Positions 34,013 through 41,928 of a stretch of DNA of 64,000 nucleotides are shown here, one piece after another (the first letter of the stretch is position 1; each line of letters starts with the position of its first letter). Source of the DNA: Sva-07 sp031426215 (lineage in GTDB: Bacteria; Actinomycetota; Acidimicrobiia; Acidimicrobiales; Ilumatobacteraceae); assembly GCA_031426215.1 (NCBI GenBank), contig JANPKU010000095.1, forward strand, positions 1 to 64,000, given 5' to 3'. Under the pieces are notes generated by a model. The model was not told the DNA's origin and searched no databases. It was given only the letters and a program-made list of their open reading frames with translations. The position numbers and the translations under genes were made by a program.

Positions 34013-34864
34013 ATGGAGGTCGAGCAGCGGCTGCGCGAACAGGCCGAACGCCTCACTCCGTCCGAGCGGCGAATCGGGGAGGTCATCCTCGGCGGACCCC
34101 AGGTCGTTGCGTTCGGCACCGTCGCAGAGCTCGCAGCAGCAGCGAGCGCCGGCACTGCGACCGTCGTGCGGTTCGCGGTCAAGCTCGGTTACGACGGGTA
34201 TTCCGAGCTGCAAGCGTCGATCCGTCGCGATCTTGCTGGACAGCTGCGCCCAGCTGCCCAACGCATCCGTGACGAACCGGCCAGCGATGGACCCCCGCTG
34301 CTCGCTCGGCACCTCGCCGCAGAGATCTCCAACGTGCACGCAACGCTGCAGTCTGTCGACACCGCAACGCTCGAAGGCGCCGTGGCGTTGCTCGCCGACC
34401 CGGCGCGGACGGTGCTGGTGCTGTCCGGGGTCGCATCTCGTGGCGTCGCAACGCAGTTCGTCGGTGATCTCGAGCAGCTGCGGCCCGCCTGCCGCCTCCT
34501 CGACGGCAACCCGATCGACCTGGTGCGCACCTTGGCCCTGGTCGGCGCCGACGCGACGGTCGTCGTGCTCGACCTGCGGCGCTACGAACGCTGGCTCATC
34601 GAGGCACAGCGGGAGGCGCGTTCGAACGGTGCCGTCGTGATCGCGATCACCGACAGCGTGTTGTCACCCCTCGCTCGTGCATCCGATCATTCGTTCGTCG
34701 TCGAGGCCGCGTCGGCCGGGCCGTTCGACAGTCACGTCGGCACGCTCGCTCTCCTCGACCTGCTCGTCGCCGATGTCGCCACGGCGCTGCGCTCCACCGC
34801 AACCGAACGCCTCGACCGCCTCGAAGCGGCGTGGCAGCGCGCTGACGCGCTCACCGACGACTGA
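34013..34864 (+). CDS. RpiR/MurR-family transcriptional regulator
   Basis: From ATG 34013, 283 residues: an N-terminal HTH_6 domain (LTPSERRIGEVILGGPQVVA, TATVVRFAVKLGYDGYSELQ) and a SIS phosphosugar-binding domain (about 125-255, VLVLSGVASRGVATQFVGDL, AVVIAITDSVLSPLARASDH). The frame is open upstream, but the N-terminal extension is not RpiR-like. It is 29 bases ahead of aguB on the same strand, so it probably regulates the agmatine genes and perhaps the divergent oxygenase. Confidence 0.88.
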   Translation: MEVEQRLREQAERLTPSERRIGEVILGGPQVVAFGTVAELAAAASAGTATVVRFAVKLGYDGYSELQASIRRDLAGQLRPAAQRIRDEPASDGPPLLARHLAAEISNVHATLQSVDTATLEGAVALLADPARTVLVLSGVASRGVATQFVGDLEQLRPACRLLDGNPIDLVRTLALVGADATVVVLDLRRYERWLIEAQREARSNGAVVIAITDSVLSPLARASDHSFVVEAASAGPFDSHVGTLALLDLLVADVATALRSTATERLDRLEAAWQRADALTDD

Positions 34865-34893
34865 GCCGAAGCCGGACCACTAGCGTCTCGACG

Positions 34894-35778
34894 ATGAGTG
34901 AACTCCGGGTCGCGGCCCTTCAGATGGCGATGGTCGACGACGTCGACGTGAACGTCGCAACCGCCGACCGCCTCGTGCGCGAGGCCGCCTCGCAAGGGGC
35001 CGAGATCATCTTGATCCCCGAACTGTTCGAAGGCCCGTACTTCTGCAAGGACCAGCTGCCCGTACATCTTGATCGGGCTCGCTCGCTCGACGGCCATCCG
35101 ACGATCGAACACTTTGCCGGCGTGGCCGCTGAACTCGGCGTGGTGCTTCCGTTGAGCGTCTACGAACGCGCCGGACAGGCGCTGTTCAACACGGTCGTGA
35201 TCGTGGACGCAGACGGCAGCACGCTCGGTCGTTACCGCAAGAGCCACATCCCCGACGGCCCTGGCTACACCGAGAAGTACTACTTCAGCCCGGGCGATAC
35301 CGGCTTCCGCGTGTGGGCCACGATGCATGGAACGATCGGCGTCGGAATCTGCTGGGACCAGTGGTTCCCTGAATCGGCTCGATCGATGGCGCTGCTCGGC
35401 GCGGAGGTGCTGCTGTATCCCACGGCGATCGGCAGCGAGCCGCCCGACCCGACGTGGAACTCGAGCGGCCACTGGCAGCGGGTGATGCAGGGCCACGCGG
35501 GTGCCAACCTGATGCCGCTCGTGGCCGCGAACCGCATCGGACGCGAAGTGGGCGAGACATGTGAGATCACGTTCTACGGATCGTCGTTCATCGCCGACAA
35601 CACCGGCGCCAAGGTCGCCGAGGCGGGCCGCGACGACGAAGCGGTGTTGGTCGCCACGTTCGATCGCGAACAGTTGCGGACGCAGCGTGCTGCGTGGGGC
35701 CTGTTCCGCGATCGCCGCCCTGAGCTGTACGGCCCGATCGTCACCCTCGACGGCCACCACGAGAGTGGCCGACGATGA
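34894..35778 (+). CDS. aguB: N-carbamoylputrescine amidase
   Basis: This 294-residue nitrilase-fold enzyme has the catalytic triad at E43 (LIPELFEGPYF), K116 (YRKSHIPDGPGYTEKYYF) and C153 (GVGICWDQWFPE). The long match to CPA enzymes, including GPYFCKDQ and HWQRVMQGHAGANLMPLVAANRIG, points to N-carbamoylputrescine as substrate, yielding putrescine, CO2 and ammonia. Followed by two tandem 38-bp palindromes and then agmatine deiminase. Confidence 0.93.
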   Translation: MSELRVAALQMAMVDDVDVNVATADRLVREAASQGAEIILIPELFEGPYFCKDQLPVHLDRARSLDGHPTIEHFAGVAAELGVVLPLSVYERAGQALFNTVVIVDADGSTLGRYRKSHIPDGPGYTEKYYFSPGDTGFRVWATMHGTIGVGICWDQWFPESARSMALLGAEVLLYPTAIGSEPPDPTWNSSGHWQRVMQGHAGANLMPLVAANRIGREVGETCEITFYGSSFIADNTGAKVAEAGRDDEAVLVATFDREQLRTQRAAWGLFRDRRPELYGPIVTLDGHHESGRR

Positions 35779-35789
35779 CACCACAGAGC

Positions 35790-35827
35790 GATGAGCGAAC
35801 CGCCCGGATACCGGCTTCTCGCTCATC
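35790..35827. repeat. 38-bp palindromic repeat, copy A5
   Basis: Arms GATGAGCGAA / CTTCTCGCTCATC around CCGCCCGGATACCGG. It starts 11 bases after the aguB stop and is the first of a tandem pair with 22 bases between copies. Confidence 0.85.
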
Positions 35828-35849
35828 GCTGACGCTGCTTGGCGCGAGC

Positions 35850-35887
35850 GATGAGCAAACCGCCCGAATACCGTCTCTTGGCTCATC
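35850..35887. repeat. 38-bp palindromic repeat, copy A6
   Basis: Arms GATGAGCAAA / TTGGCTCATC around CCGCCCGAATACCG. Second of the tandem pair; it ends 15 bases before the aguA ATG. Both arms differ slightly from the consensus but stay mostly complementary. Confidence 0.85.
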
Positions 35888-35902
35888 GCTCGGGGTGCGT
35901 GC

Positions 35903-36916
35903 ATGACGCGGCTGCCGGCGGAGTGGGAGGCCCACGAGGGTACTGCGATGTGCTGGCCGGTGCGTGCCGACATGTGGGGCGATCTGTACGCCGACGCGCA
36001 GGCTGCCCACGCCGATGTCGCCAACGCGATCGCCCGGTTCGAACCGGTGACGATGCTGGCTGCGCCGCGCACAGCGGAGCGGGCGGCAGCGATGTGCGCG
36101 TCGGGTGTCGAGGTGGTCGAAATGGCGATCGACGACTCGTGGTTCCGAGACACCGGGCCGATCTACGTTCTCGACGATGCGGGCGATCGGGTGGCCACGG
36201 ATTGGCGATTCAACTCCTGGGGTGAAAAGTTCCTGCCCTTCGGCGACGACGCGGCAGTCGCTGCTCGATTCGCGGGAGGCCGCGGGGATCCGGTCCGCTC
36301 GATCGACATGGTGTTCGAGGGAGGATCGATCACCGGCGACGGCGACGCCACGCTTGCGACGACCATCCAGTGCCTGTTGCACCCCAACCGGAACCCGACC
36401 ATGACCCAGGTCGAGATCGAGGCGACGTTGCGCGCAGAACTCGGAGCCGAGCGCACCATCTGGCTGCCGTACGGGTTGGCGCTCGACGACGACACGGACG
36501 GTCACGTGGACAACATCGCGGCCTTCGCTGCGCCCGGTCGTCTCGTGCTGCAGGGATGCGACGACCCCGATGAGGACGACTGGCTCCGCCTCGACGTCGA
36601 TCGTCGGGTGGCGCAGGGCGCGGTGGACGCCCGGGGTCGGGCGATCGAGGTGGTGACGGTGCCGGTGCTCCCGTTCGCCGAGATCGATCGCGGCGATGGC
36701 CCGGAACGGATCGTGGTGCCGTACCTCAACTACTACCTCGGCAACGGTTTCGTGCTGATCCCCACGTGCGGCCATCGCGCCGACGCCGACATGGTGGCAC
36801 TGATCGCCGAGCAGTACCCCGGCCGCGAGGCGATCGCACTCGAGGTCGGAGCGATTCTGGCCGGAGGTGGCGGAGGCATTCACTGCATCACCCAACAACT
36901 CCCCGCGAGTCCCTGA
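35903..36916 (+). CDS. aguA: Agmatine deiminase
   Basis: This 337-residue protein has the guanidine-modifying fold with DDSWFRDTGPIYVLDDAGDR, FEGGSITGDGDATL, DDDTDGHVDNIAAFAAPGRL (His/Asp) and the catalytic Cys near 328 in GGGGGIHCITQQLPAS. It converts agmatine to N-carbamoylputrescine and ammonia, feeding AguB. The frame may overlap the following S4 gene, depending on that gene's start. The 124-base gap after aguB holds the tandem palindromes. Confidence 0.93.
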   Translation: MTRLPAEWEAHEGTAMCWPVRADMWGDLYADAQAAHADVANAIARFEPVTMLAAPRTAERAAAMCASGVEVVEMAIDDSWFRDTGPIYVLDDAGDRVATDWRFNSWGEKFLPFGDDAAVAARFAGGRGDPVRSIDMVFEGGSITGDGDATLATTIQCLLHPNRNPTMTQVEIEATLRAELGAERTIWLPYGLALDDDTDGHVDNIAAFAAPGRLVLQGCDDPDEDDWLRLDVDRRVAQGAVDARGRAIEVVTVPVLPFAEIDRGDGPERIVVPYLNYYLGNGFVLIPTCGHRADADMVALIAEQYPGREAIALEVGAILAGGGGGIHCITQQLPASP

Positions 36917-36944
36917 CCCGCTCGGGTGTGGGAGGCTGGCGGGC

Positions 36945-37313
36945 ATCGAGTCGGCACGTTTGGATCAGTGGTTGTGGTCGGTGCGGATGACCAAGACGCG
37001 CAGCGACGCTGCTGCGGCGTGCCGCGGTGGACATGTGCAGGTCAACGGGAAAGCGGCCAAGCCGGCTACGACGGTGAAGGTCGGGGATCGCGTCGAGGCG
37101 TACCTCCACGGCCGCGAGCGGATCCTCGAAGTCAGCCAGCTGATCGTCAAGCGAGTGGGGCCGGCGGTTGCGGTCGAGTGCTTCGTGGACTTCAGCCCGC
37201 CGCCACCCGAGCGTGAAGCCGACGTGCCCGTGTTCCAACGCGACCGTGGCACCGGCCGACCGACGAAGCGGGACAAACGTCAGCTCGATCGCCTCCGTGG
37301 CCGATCGAACTGA
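36945..37313 (+). CDS. S4-domain RNA-binding protein (Hsp15-like)
   Basis: The conserved protein starts at residue sequence IESARLDQWLWSVRMTKTRS and continues AAAACRGGHVQVNGKAAKPA, VKVGDRVEAYLHGRERILEV, ending in an Arg/Lys-rich tail, as in Hsp15/heat-shock S4 proteins that bind ribosomal RNA or stalled 50S. In this frame the only ATG upstream (36867) would overlap aguA by 50 bases. GGAGG at 36931-36935 lies nine bases before an ATC codon at 36945, exactly where homologues begin, so a non-AUG start is possible. 122 residues from the ATC. Confidence 0.8.
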   Translation: MESARLDQWLWSVRMTKTRSDAAAACRGGHVQVNGKAAKPATTVKVGDRVEAYLHGRERILEVSQLIVKRVGPAVAVECFVDFSPPPPEREADVPVFQRDRGTGRPTKRDKRQLDRLRGRSN

Positions 37314-37339
37314 ACCGGCCTCGGTAGCGTGCGCGTCGC

Positions 37340-38656
37340 GTGGCGTTGACCGATTCCAACCCTGAACCGAAGTCGGAGTTCGACGAGCAGCTCCATCCGA
37401 CGGTGCGCGGCGGCATCGCGCTGTGGACGCTGTTCCTCGGCTTTGCGATGTTGATGGTCGGCAACGGCCTCAACCTCGCAGTGCTCGGCGTGCGGATGGT
37501 CGACGAGGGCTTCGGGGTGCGTACGAGCGGTGTGGTGATGGCGTGCTATTTCGCCGGGTTCCTGCTCGGTCCGGTGCTGGTGGTGCGTTGGCTGTCGGGA
37601 GTCGGCCATGTGCGGGTGTTCGCCAGCCTCGCCTCGATCGCGTCGTGCGTGGTGCTCGTGCACTTCGTGTGGGTGAATCCCGTCAGTTGGGGTGTGCTGC
37701 GGTTCCTGTTCGGGTTTTGCATGGCGGGCTTGTACGTGGTGGTCGAATCCTGGCTGAACGATGCCTCCACACCTCGCACCCGCGGTCGCACGTTGGCGGT
37801 GTACATGACGGCGTCGATGGGTGGCCTCGGCGTCGGGCAGCTCCTGATCGCCACCGGCGATCCCGGCAACGCCACGCTGTTCATCGTCGCGTCGATCCTC
37901 GTGTCGATGTCGTTCGTCCCGATCGCTCTCGCGGCCACCACCGATGCTCCGCCGGTGCGGTTGTCGCCGATGATGAAGCTTCGCGACTTCTACCGCACCG
38001 CTCCGACGGGGATGGTGGGGATCTTCTTCACGGGAGCCTCGCACGGCATCCTGTTCGGTCTCAGCGCGGTGTATGCGACTCGAGTCGGCTTCGGCCCCGG
38101 AGCGACCGCAGGCTTCCTTGCGTTGCCGTCGCTGGGCGCCCTCGCATTCCAGTGGCCGATCGGTTGGGCATCGGACCGGCTTCCCCGGCGTGGAGTGATC
38201 TTCGTGACTGCGGTTGCTGCGGCGTCGATGGCGGCGCTGCTCGCTGTCATCCCGGAGGGGAGTGGTGCCGCGCTGCCGGTGATCTTCCTGCTCGGAGGAT
38301 TCACCTTCCCGTTGTACTCGTTGCTGTTGTCACACACCCTCGATCGATCGGCGCCGGGCACGGCGATGGGTGCGAGCGGTGCGTCGCTGAGGGTGAACGG
38401 CACCGGCGCCGTGCTCGGACCGGTGATCGCCGGCGTGATCATGGCCTCGTTCGGCGAGACCTCGTTCTTCTGGTGTCTGGTCGTCACACACGGTCTGATC
38501 GCCGCCTACGTCGCCTACCGGCTGGTCGTCGAAGACGCCATACCGGTCAGCCGCCAAGGCCCCTTCGTGCCGATGCCGGCCCGTGCGAGTGAGCTCGCGA
38601 TCCGCCTCACGTCGCGACCGTTGCGAGCGGCAAGAGAGCGCTCGAGTCGAGAGTGA
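37340..38656 (+). CDS. MFS transporter (YcaD/UMF-like)
   Basis: This 438-residue protein starts at GTG with 12 hydrophobic segments and the MFS loop pattern (GWASDRLPRRGVIFVTAVAA between helices 8 and 9). RFLFGFCMAGLYVVVESWLN and GAFxxPLYSLLLSHTLDRSA resemble YcaD-like major facilitators. A 22-residue hydrophilic N-terminus and Arg-rich C-terminus are cytoplasmic. The substrate is unknown. Same direction as and 26 bases after the S4 gene. Confidence 0.87.
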   Translation: MALTDSNPEPKSEFDEQLHPTVRGGIALWTLFLGFAMLMVGNGLNLAVLGVRMVDEGFGVRTSGVVMACYFAGFLLGPVLVVRWLSGVGHVRVFASLASIASCVVLVHFVWVNPVSWGVLRFLFGFCMAGLYVVVESWLNDASTPRTRGRTLAVYMTASMGGLGVGQLLIATGDPGNATLFIVASILVSMSFVPIALAATTDAPPVRLSPMMKLRDFYRTAPTGMVGIFFTGASHGILFGLSAVYATRVGFGPGATAGFLALPSLGALAFQWPIGWASDRLPRRGVIFVTAVAAASMAALLAVIPEGSGAALPVIFLLGGFTFPLYSLLLSHTLDRSAPGTAMGASGASLRVNGTGAVLGPVIAGVIMASFGETSFFWCLVVTHGLIAAYVAYRLVVEDAIPVSRQGPFVPMPARASELAIRLTSRPLRAARERSSRE

Positions 38657-38683
38657 CGGTGTCGCCGACCGGCCGAACGCTGG

Positions 38684-40111
38684 TCAACCGGTGATCGAGA
38701 TGTTCGCCACCGCCGTGTCGGCGGGCCACGTGAGGACGAGTTCGCGTCGGCCGTGCGATGAGCTCTCGGTCACCTCGACGGGTGGAGAATCGAATCCAAC
38801 GACCACGCGACCGACTCGAAGCGCACCGCCGGAGAGGTCTGCCTGCGTGGCACCGACGAATCGCAGCCCGACGTTCCCCCTCCTGCCGGAGGCTCGTCCG
38901 ACGAACTCGAGGTCGCCGACACGTTCGACGTCGACCCACGCGGTCGTGCGCGGCAGCATCACGCCGAACGCGGTCGTGCTGCCGTCGGCTTCGGCGACGT
39001 GGGCGGTGAACGGCACGTACTGATCGAGCGATGCCTGATGGCGGCGACCGGTGTCCCAGCCGATGGCGAGGTCGGGTCGCAGCAGACTCTCGGCGAGCGA
39101 GTCACGGAATCGCTGAGCGTGATGCCGCTCGTCGACGACGGGCTCGAACTGCAGGTGCGGTGTGAGTACCGGTGCGAGATGTTCGAGCAGTGGGACGAAG
39201 TAGAGGTCGTGCACGTGGACGGTGTCGGACGTGATCGGTGACGGCAGCACCGCCTCGGCGGGCTCGCCGCAGACCGAGTAGAGCAGCCCCGACATCGACA
39301 CGTACGCGGTCGGCTCGAGTCCGTAGGCGCGGATGTACGGCCCGCACGAGGTGCCGAATCGTTGGTGATACAGCGTCGAGATCCGCTCGCCGATGCGCGG
39401 GAGCATCGTTGCTGCTGCGTCGGCGAAACCCTGCGTGGGCGGATACATCGCCCAGAGCCCGATCGCCATGAGATCGATGCCGTCGTAGGTGGGCGAGTTG
39501 TACTCGTCGACATCGCCGTATCGCAGCAGGCGCTCCATCGGCACCGACAGCCGGCTGTGGGCAGCAGCGCGTCGTTCGACGTCGCCGTTGATCGCTGCGA
39601 CGTGGCCCTGCAACCAGGCGTGCATCAGGTTCGGGTTGGTGTACCAGCGTGGGATCCGGTCGTCGGGCTCGCCGGCCACGCATCGTTCGAGCGCGATGTT
39701 GATCCCACTCGTGACGTCGTCCGGCAATGACGGTCCGTGCACGATTGCGCACAGCGCCAGCGTGACACCGACGAACTGGCGCCAGTTCGGGTCGTAGTGC
39801 ACCCACTCGACGGCGTCGTCGCCGGGCGGCTCGACTTGGCGGTCCGACGTCGGGAACGTTCCGCTCCACGGCCACTGCGACAGTGGATACTGCAGTGCCA
39901 GAACGCTGCGCAGACCAGCCACCGCTCGGTCGACGTTGCCGTCCTGCAGGTCGAGGAATGCGCCGTTAGCGGTCTCTCGAATCGCATGCAGGTTCATCGA
40001 CGAGATGTCGACACCCGGAACGACGCCGGGGGCGTAGCGGTCCATGCCGCGCTCGGGATTCCAGCGTTCGTCGTGCAGCGCCCGCAGCGCGTCGATCGGT
40101 GTGACCGTCAT
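38684..40111 (-). CDS. Conserved 475-residue protein of unknown function (alpha-toroid plus beta domain)
   Basis: No family recognised. Residues about 1-340 look helical with aromatic-rich blocks: ERMxRYAPGVVPGVDIS-like start, VHYDPNWRQFVGVTLALCAI, PRWYTNPNLMHAWLQGHVAA, DVDEYNSPTYDGIDLMAIGL and GTSCGPYIRAYGLEPTAYVS. The rest is beta-rich with no membrane segments. The pattern fits an (alpha/alpha) toroid with a beta-sandwich, as in some polysaccharide-degrading or cyclase enzymes, but this is only a shape inference. It starts 13 bases after the stop of formate-THF ligase on the same strand. Confidence 0.6.
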   Translation of the reverse strand: MTVTPIDALRALHDERWNPERGMDRYAPGVVPGVDISSMNLHAIRETANGAFLDLQDGNVDRAVAGLRSVLALQYPLSQWPWSGTFPTSDRQVEPPGDDAVEWVHYDPNWRQFVGVTLALCAIVHGPSLPDDVTSGINIALERCVAGEPDDRIPRWYTNPNLMHAWLQGHVAAINGDVERRAAAHSRLSVPMERLLRYGDVDEYNSPTYDGIDLMAIGLWAMYPPTQGFADAAATMLPRIGERISTLYHQRFGTSCGPYIRAYGLEPTAYVSMSGLLYSVCGEPAEAVLPSPITSDTVHVHDLYFVPLLEHLAPVLTPHLQFEPVVDERHHAQRFRDSLAESLLRPDLAIGWDTGRRHQASLDQYVPFTAHVAEADGSTTAFGVMLPRTTAWVDVERVGDLEFVGRASGRRGNVGLRFVGATQADLSGGALRVGRVVVGFDSPPVEVTESSSHGRRELVLTWPADTAVANISITG

Positions 40112-40124
40112 GGAGTGTCCGGCT

Positions 40125-41822
40125 TCAGCTCAGCCCGACGATGTTGCCGTCGGCATCGATGTCGATGCGCTGCAACGCCGGTGACGCTCCGAGGCCAGGC
40201 ATGGTGCTCATCGCTCCACAGATCGGATACACGAACCCGGCACCGACCGATGCCCGCACCTCTCGCACCGGCAGTGTCCATCCGGTCGGAGCGCCGCGCA
40301 GCGTCGGGTCGGACGAGATCGACAGGTGGGTCTTCGCGATGCACACCGGAAGATCCCCGAATCCGTTGCGTTCGTAGTTGTCGATCTGGCGGGCAGCCAG
40401 CGCGGTGTAGTCGACTCCGTCGGCGCCGTACACCTTGGTGGCCACGGTGTGGATCTTGTCGCGCAGCGACATCTCGTCCGGGTAGAGCACGCGAAATTCG
40501 CTCGGCTCCTCGGCGGCCTCCGCCACGGCCCGTGCGAGCTCCTTCGCCCCGGACCCGCCGTCGACGAAATGTGTGGACACGGCCGACCGGGCATCGAACT
40601 CGGCGGCGATCTGCTCGATCGCGGCGATGTCGGCCGGATGGTCGCCAGGGAACACGTTGATCGCCACGACGGGCGTGCAGCCGTGGATACGCATGTTCTC
40701 CAACTGCTTGCGCAGGTTGGCCCCACCTTCGTGGACCTCGTCGGGGTTCTCGGCCAGGATGGCATCGGGAAGCGGCCGCCCGGCGACGATGTGGTGCTTT
40801 CCGCTATGGGCCTTCAATCCGCGAACGGTGGCCACGAGTACCGCTGCATCCGGTGCGAGACCCGACATCCGGCACTTGATGTTGAAGAAACGTTCGGCGC
40901 CCATGTCGGCACCGAAGCCGGCCTCGGTGACGAGGTAATCGCCCATGTGGATGCCGATCAGGTCGGCGACGATCGACGAGTTGCCCGTGGCGATGTTGCC
41001 GAAGGGTCCGGCGTGTACGAGGACCGGCGTGTTCTCCAGCGTCTGCATCAGGTTCGGCTTGATCGCTTCGCGAAGGATCACCGCCATGGCGCCGGCGACC
41101 TCGACGTCCTCTGCGGTGACCGGGTCACCCGAGGTCGTGTACCCGACGACGATCCGCCCGAGGCGTCGCCGCAGATCCTGCAGGTCACTCGCCAACGCGA
41201 GCGTGGCCATCACTTCGGACGCAGCGGTGATGTCGAATCCGGTCTCCCGGGGTGTGCCGTCGAGGCGTGTGCCGAGGCCTGACACGATGTTGCGCAGTGA
41301 GCGATCGTTGACGTCGATCGAGCGCCGCCACGTGATCTGGTGCGGATCGAGCGCTGAAGCATTTCCGTGGAAGACGTGCGCGTCGACGGCAGCTGCGCAC
41401 ATGTTCGTCGCCGCCGTCACGGCGTGTACGTCGCCGGTGAGGTGCAGATTGAGCAGTTCCATCGGGACCACTTGGCTGTAGCCGCCACCCGCTGCGCCGC
41501 CTTTGATCCCGAATGTCGGCCCCATCGAAGGCTGCCTGATCGCCAGCGTGGCGGTCTTGCCTATGTGCGAGAACCCTTGGCTCAGACCGACGGCCACGGT
41601 GGTCTTGCCCTCCCCGAGCGGGGTCGGCGTGATCGCCGAGACCACGACGTACTTGGCCCGTGGTCGGTCGGCCAGTGCATCGATTGCGCGCAGGTCGATC
41701 TTTGCCGCACCGGTGCCGTACGGCTCGAGCAGATCGAGCGGGATGCCCGCATCGCCGGCGATGTCCGTGAGTGGTCGCAGCTTTGCCTGCCGGGCGATGT
41801 CGAGATCCGACGGAAACGTCAC
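40125..41822 (-). CDS. fhs: Formate--tetrahydrofolate ligase
   Basis: From GTG 41822, 565 residues (another GTG is nine bases upstream). The ATP-binding TPTPLGEGKTTVAVGLSQGF (65 onward) and MGPTFGIKGGAAGGGYSQVV are the FTHFS signatures; also HLTGDVHAVTAATNMCAAAV and NAEGGANLRKQLEN-like CxG blocks. It makes 10-formyl-THF from formate, ATP and THF, supplying one-carbon units. Upstream frame extension to 42302 overlaps a divergent gene and is not supported. Probably cotranscribed with the unknown gene at 38684. Confidence 0.95.
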   Translation of the reverse strand: MTFPSDLDIARQAKLRPLTDIAGDAGIPLDLLEPYGTGAAKIDLRAIDALADRPRAKYVVVSAITPTPLGEGKTTVAVGLSQGFSHIGKTATLAIRQPSMGPTFGIKGGAAGGGYSQVVPMELLNLHLTGDVHAVTAATNMCAAAVDAHVFHGNASALDPHQITWRRSIDVNDRSLRNIVSGLGTRLDGTPRETGFDITAASEVMATLALASDLQDLRRRLGRIVVGYTTSGDPVTAEDVEVAGAMAVILREAIKPNLMQTLENTPVLVHAGPFGNIATGNSSIVADLIGIHMGDYLVTEAGFGADMGAERFFNIKCRMSGLAPDAAVLVATVRGLKAHSGKHHIVAGRPLPDAILAENPDEVHEGGANLRKQLENMRIHGCTPVVAINVFPGDHPADIAAIEQIAAEFDARSAVSTHFVDGGSGAKELARAVAEAAEEPSEFRVLYPDEMSLRDKIHTVATKVYGADGVDYTALAARQIDNYERNGFGDLPVCIAKTHLSISSDPTLRGAPTGWTLPVREVRASVGAGFVYPICGAMSTMPGLGASPALQRIDIDADGNIVGLS

Positions 41823-41928
41823 GGTGCCCACTCGTTGGTGTCGTCGACTGCGCGCATCGGGAAACTCTCGCACAACGGGTACGCGTGACCGTTGCCCATC
41901 GGGGCGCTGCGGCACTGTATGCAGCAAG

